A DNA stretch of 11,741 nt from Monoraphidium neglectum (Eukaryota; Chlorophyta; Chlorophyceae; Sphaeropleales; Selenastraceae), in assembly GCF_000611645.1 (NCBI RefSeq), contig NW_014011975.1, positions 1,324 through 13,064 of the forward strand. The letters run 5' to 3'. How positions within the stretch are numbered: position 1 is the stretch's first letter; each line of letters begins with the position of its first letter. Positions 8,126-11,741 of the stretch are shown here, piece after piece. A program made the translations under genes and the position numbers. The notes below the pieces were generated by a model that searched no databases, was not told where the DNA came from, and saw nothing but the letters and a program-made list of their open reading frames with translations.

Positions 8126-10300
8126 ATGCCGCCGCGGGTCGCAAGCACTGCGCAGGCACGGGCGCCCACCAGCAGCGCCTGCCTGACGCTTGACGGCGCA
8201 GTGCTAATGGCTGTCGACCTCCTGGGCCCCCAGGCCGCGCCGCGGCGCTTCCCCAAGAAGCACGAGCTCGCCGTTGGTCAAGGCTTCGTCCACGACCAGC
8301 TGGAAGCCGACCCCGGCGGCAGCGTCGCGCCGGAGACGTGGAGGCGCGTCGTCTCGCTGCTGGAATGCGCCGACCCGGCCATAGCCACCAACGCCGCCGG
8401 CCTCCTGGACACACTCCTCCTCAGCTCCCCCGCGCGCCTCGCGTCCTTCGTCGCGTGCGGCGCCGCGACGCGCGTGCTGCGGCTCGCGCCGGCGCTGCTC
8501 GGCGGCCCGGGCGCGGACGCGGCGCGCGTCGCGGAGCTCGGGAGCGTGCTGGAGGAGGTCGCGAAGCAGGTGGCGCCGCTGCCCCGAGACGTGCTCGATG
8601 CGCTGGCAGACGCCTTGAAGCGCGCCTGCGGGCCGCCCGCGGCCGCCTTCCCCAAGCCGCCGAAGGGCTCTGCGGTCTTCTGCACCGTGAACGTCGGCCC
8701 CGCGTGCGCGGCCGGCGCGGCGCTCGGCCAGGCGATGATGCACCGCCCGGAGGACTCGGACCGCCTGGCAAGCCCGCGGCACGCGGGGCTGGTGGAGGCA
8801 GCCGTCGGCGCGGTCGGCGCGGGGCGCGAGGGGTGGGACCGCGGCGTGGGGCGGTTCCTGAATGTCATAGCCGGCTCGGGCCACGCGCTCATGGTCGCCG
8901 CCGCCCTCGAAGCCGACGGCCGCGCGCTGGGCCGCCTGACCGCCACGCTCGGCGGCGGGCCGGCCGCCATCCGCGCGGCCGACCTGCTGCGGCGCTTGTG
9001 GATGGTGGGGCGCTGCTCGGAGGCGGCGGTCCCAGCGACGGTGGGCAGCCTGGCGGGGATGCTGGCACCGAGCAACGAAATGCACGTGCGGGTGGCGGCC
9101 GCCGCGGCGCTCAGCGAGATGGCGCTGGCCGGCGCAGACGCGCAGCGCCATGCGCTGCGCGGCCCCGGCGGTGCGCTGCACGCGCTCGTCGCGGCGCTCG
9201 GCGCCGCCGACGGCCGGTGCGGCACCGCCGACGCGCTCGCGCTGCACGCAGCCACGGCGCTCGTGCGGCACAGCGTCTCGCAGCCGGCGAGCGCCGACCT
9301 CGGTGCCATCGACGAGGCCTCGGCCGTGGTGGTCACGTCCGAGGTTGCGCGCGCACCCGCGGCGCTGGCCGGCCTCGGGCGGCTGCTGTCCGCCCCGCTG
9401 CCCTCTGAGGTCCGGCCGTGCGCCTCGCCACACGCGATCGGCGGCGTCTGCTTTGAGTGCCTGGCAGACTACACTGCGATAATCCTGCGCGTGATCTTCA
9501 CAGGCGCGACGCACGAGCCGGACCCGCGCCGCAAGGCCGCCGCCGGCGCCGCGTTCGTGTCGCCGCCGCTCCTGCGCAGCGTCGCCGCCGCGATTTGCGA
9601 GACGTGGCGCACACAGCGCACGGGCGCGTGCAGGGACTGCTGCATCGCGCTGCTGGCCCTGGTTAACGGTATGGGCGAGGGGTACGCGGCCCGGGCCCTC
9701 GCTGCTGCGCCCGACCTCCTCCAAGCCGTGGACGCCTGCGTCCCAAAGAGCGCGTTCAACATTGCCGCGGCAATGTGGGACCCATATTATCAGCTGCTCT
9801 ACGAGTTGGAGAGGGCAGCGGCGCAAGCCCACGGCCAGCCGGCCGAACCTCGCACGAGTCCAGCGCCGGGCTCGACGGGCGCGGAGGCAGCGCGCCGCGG
9901 CGGGCCGGCCGCCGGCCGGGCCGCGGCCGGGGTCGGGCCGCCGGCCGCAGCGGCTGGGCAGCAGCGGCCGCGGCAGGGGCTGAGTCGGGGCTTCCTGGCG
10001 GCGAGGCCCAAGGCGGCTGCCGGGGTGTCGGCGGCAGGCGTGCAGGCGCGCCCAGGAGGATCAGCAGCCGCAGCCGCGCCCGCAGCAGCAGCGGCAATCG
10101 CAGCGGCAACAGCAGCGCCAGCGGCAGCAGCTGCAGCAACATCCACAAAATCAGCGACAGCAGCAGTAGAAGCAGCAGCAGCAGCAGCAGCAGCAGGACG
10201 CTCTAACAGCGGGTCTGCAGCAAGCGGTGCGACGGCAGTGGTGGCGGCGTGCGCTCCGCGAAACCTGACTCAGCCGCAGGCAAGCCCGTCGCCACCTTCT

Positions 10301-10332
<32 letters not shown>

Positions 10333-10801
10333 GCGGCATGAGCGTCCAGGGCCACAGCATGCATCGCCGCCACCAGGCGTGGCACCTCCCCGCAGTGCTG
10401 CCGCGGAGGCCGTGCCCCAAAATTCACAAGAGACGCAAGCCACACCGGCCCAGCCCCAGCCGCCGAGCCAGCGGTGCCGCACAACGGCGCGGAAGGGTGA
10501 GCGCGCGCCGGCCGGCGCGGCGGGCGCGTGCGCGGTATGCGGCAGGGCGGCGGGCGGGGAGGGGGTGAAGCTGCGGTGGTGCGAGGGCTGCTTCACCGTG
10601 AAGTACTGCGGCACGGACTGCCAGCGGGCGGCCTGGAAGGCACACAGGGCCGAGTGCCACGCTGCACAGGCCAGCCGCGCCAGCAGCAAAAGTCGCAATG
10701 CGGACGGCAGCACGGCGGCGGCTGCGGAAGGGGCGAGCGGCGGTGGCGGGGGGTCTAGGGGCGTTGGGGCCAGCAGCAGTCGCGGGTTGCCATCGGGTTG
10801 A
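8126..10801 (+). CDS. Armadillo/HEAT-like protein with C-terminal MYND zinc finger
   Basis: One uninterrupted frame encodes 891 residues. Residues about 30-565 are Ala/Leu-rich amphipathic helices in an armadillo-like pattern (for example VRVAAAAALSEMALAG at 321-336). Residues about 570-800 form a low-complexity linker with a poly-Ala block (646-691) and a Gln run from residue 726. The MYND finger spans 802-844 with all eight ligands: C802, C805, C819, C822, C828, C832, H840, C844; the YC and WKAHRAEC signatures are present. MYND fingers usually bind proline-rich partner peptides, so an adaptor or regulatory role is likely; no SET domain is visible, so a methyltransferase of the SMYD type is not supported. 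The ATG at 8126 gives the longest product; the in-frame ATG at 8207 gives 864 residues and may be the real start. No introns are seen, unlike the neighbouring gene. Confidence 0.9.
10171..10198 (+). repeat. CAG-type trinucleotide run read as poly-Ala
   Basis: The AGC/GCA units here are read in the GCA frame, giving about eight alanines near residues 683-691 of the MYND protein. The run is a length-variable microsatellite candidate inside coding sequence. Confidence 0.9.
10301..10330 (+). repeat. (CAG)10 coding microsatellite read as poly-Gln
   Basis: Ten perfect CAG codons begin at residue 726 of the MYND protein and are followed by CGG CGG. The run lies in the disordered linker between the helical body and the zinc finger. 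Confidence 0.95.
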
Positions 10802-11440
10802 TGCGGCCTTCTTAGCTGTGAGAACAGCCATGCCTTCTCTGGGCAGCCCGGCACTGTTCGTGCGCGTGAGAGAGTCTTTGCGGTGTGAGAGACCCCGCCG
10901 TATTGGCGTTTCTGTCTATATCTTTGAAGACCTTGGCTCTACCAGAGAGGCAAAGGGGCCCCTGTGTGCGCCGACCCATTTTCCCCCAGGCCAGAGATTC
11001 TTGCATGGCCGCTTGGTGCGGGCCCCTGCCGTGTGTTCGCGTCGGCTGTGTGTTCTCTGCAGGAGGGCGCGTCCCCGTGCCTCGCTTTGACCGCCCACAT
11101 GTCGTGTGCAGGTCCCAGCATTGTGTGTATACGTACCAGGCAAATCCCCCTCTGGCCTGGACGATTTTTGAGGAGGGGAGAAGGAGCTGCGGTGTTGACG
11201 GCTTGGATGATGTCAGTGCTTTGGGAGTCGGGTTTTTTTCGCGGCCGCAGCTTTGCTTGGTGCCTATTTGCATTCCAGCTCCCGCCACTCAATTACTGGT
11301 CGCAGTTGAAGTTGTCTGTGACAAATGCAATCATCTGTGACAAGTGTAGTTGGATGGAGAGTGGCAGGCCATGACTGGTCACAGCTCGACAGCGTGCCAG
11401 TAATCCACCTTACTGTCCTGTAAATCAGCGGTCGGACCAT
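10802..11440 (+). other. 3' untranslated region of the MYND gene
   Basis: The stretch after the TGA at 10799-10801 has no convincing reading frame. The first plus-strand TGTAA is at 11419, implying a 3' UTR of about 620-640 nt, a usual size in green algae. It contains two short direct repeats: tctgtgacaaatg at 11315-11327 with tctgtgacaagtg at 11334-11346, and actggtcgcag at 11295-11305 with actggtcacag at 11374-11384. Confidence 0.55.
11419..11423 (+). terminator. Polyadenylation signal TGTAA for the MYND gene
   Basis: TGTAA is the usual chlorophyte polyadenylation signal. This is its first plus-strand occurrence after the MYND stop codon. Cleavage would be expected about 10-15 nt further on, near 11435. 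Confidence 0.6.
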
Positions 11441-11444
11441 TACA
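11440..11444 (-). terminator. Polyadenylation signal TGTAA for VPS33
   Basis: TTACA on the plus strand is TGTAA on the minus strand, about 58 nt beyond the VPS33 stop codon. Cleavage would fall near 11425-11430, inside or next to the opposing signal of the MYND gene. Confidence 0.6.
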
Positions 11445-11502
11445 AGCCTCCGCCTCCTGCCACAGCCGAGGCAGGCGGGGTCATGGACGTGACCGCCCTG
11501 AC

Positions 11503-11741
11503 TTAAATCGCCGCCGCCGCCCGCGCGCCACCGGGGTACGCCCTGACCAATGGGTCGACAAACCCCTCCAGCAGCGTCCGCCCGTTGACCACTTTTGACG
11601 CCAGCGCCAGGAACCGTACCCCGGACCCCGGCCGGCGCTCGATGAACCGCAGGGCGGAGATCTCTGAGAAGGTAGCGCCCCCGAGGAAGACAACCAGCAC
11701 CGTCTCTTTGCCTTCCTCCGCCCCGCCGCCCTCCGCCCCCG
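11503..11741 (-). CDS. VPS33: VPS33 (Sec1/Munc18 family), C-terminal end, cut by window edge
   Basis: The frame is open from the right edge to a TAA at 11503-11505, about 79 residues. It contains VLVVFLGGATFSEISALRFI and later LASKVVNGRTLLEGFVDPL. This matches the conserved C terminus of VPS33, where a hydrophobic strand, the GG-TF-EI-ALRF motif and a VNG-LLE segment occur in this order. VPS33 is the Sec1/Munc18-type subunit of the HOPS and CORVET complexes, which tether endosomal and vacuolar membranes and guide SNARE assembly. The upstream Gly/Glu-rich stretch (11701-11741) fits the variable loop before this motif. The 3' UTR appears short. The rest of the gene lies to the right. Confidence 0.9.
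   Translation of the reverse strand, partial: GAEGGGAEEGKETVLVVFLGGATFSEISALRFIERRPGSGVRFLALASKVVNGRTLLEGFVDPLVRAYPGGARAAAAI

Noticed and set aside
8204..9832. A 542-codon open frame on the minus strand
   Set aside because: It lies entirely antisense to the MYND gene, is arginine-rich with no domain, and is explained by the high GC content and codon bias of the plus-strand gene.
8126..10801. A SMYD-type SET-MYND methyltransferase
   Set aside because: No SET domain motifs are visible; the MYND finger is at the C terminus after helical repeats and a disordered linker.

Overview
The window looks like nuclear DNA from a green alga (Chlorophyta; a chlorophycean such as a Sphaeropleales or Chlamydomonadales relative is my best guess, not proven). 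The reasons are very GC-rich coding sequence, many short GT-AG introns whose donors nearly all read GTGNG, TGTAA polyadenylation signals instead of AATAAA, long (TG)n/(CA)n tracts in introns, and an ARM-like protein ending in a MYND zinc finger. I saw no bacterial operon layout, no CRISPR array, no tRNA or rRNA and no intact transposon.

Region 1-6803 is one large minus-strand gene of at least 14 exons. It starts at the ATG at 6801-6803 and runs off the left edge. Reading phase is conserved through all 13 modelled introns, giving at least 994 residues of a mostly helical protein whose family I do not recognise. Four introns carry dinucleotide repeats; one also carries a dense cluster of GCATGC palindromes.

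Region 6804-8125 is a 1.3-kb spacer of clearly lower GC between two divergent genes. It should hold the promoters and 5' leaders of both; I see no convincing gene in it.

Region 8126-10801 is an intronless plus-strand gene of 891 codons: an armadillo/HEAT-like helical body, a low-complexity Ala/Pro/Gln linker and a complete C-terminal MYND finger.

Region 10802-11502 is the 3' flank between two convergent genes. A plus-strand TGTAA (11419-11423) and a minus-strand TGTAA (11440-11444) face each other 16 bp apart, so the two transcripts probably end on top of each other.

Region 11503-11741 is the last coding part of a minus-strand VPS33 gene (Sec1/Munc18-family subunit of the HOPS/CORVET tethering complexes), cut by the right edge.

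The three genes have no evident common pathway. Neighbourhood here reflects eukaryotic gene order, not an operon. I did not find a convincing new multi-gene system. The most unusual items are the unidentified large protein, its repeat-laden introns and the opposed 3' ends.
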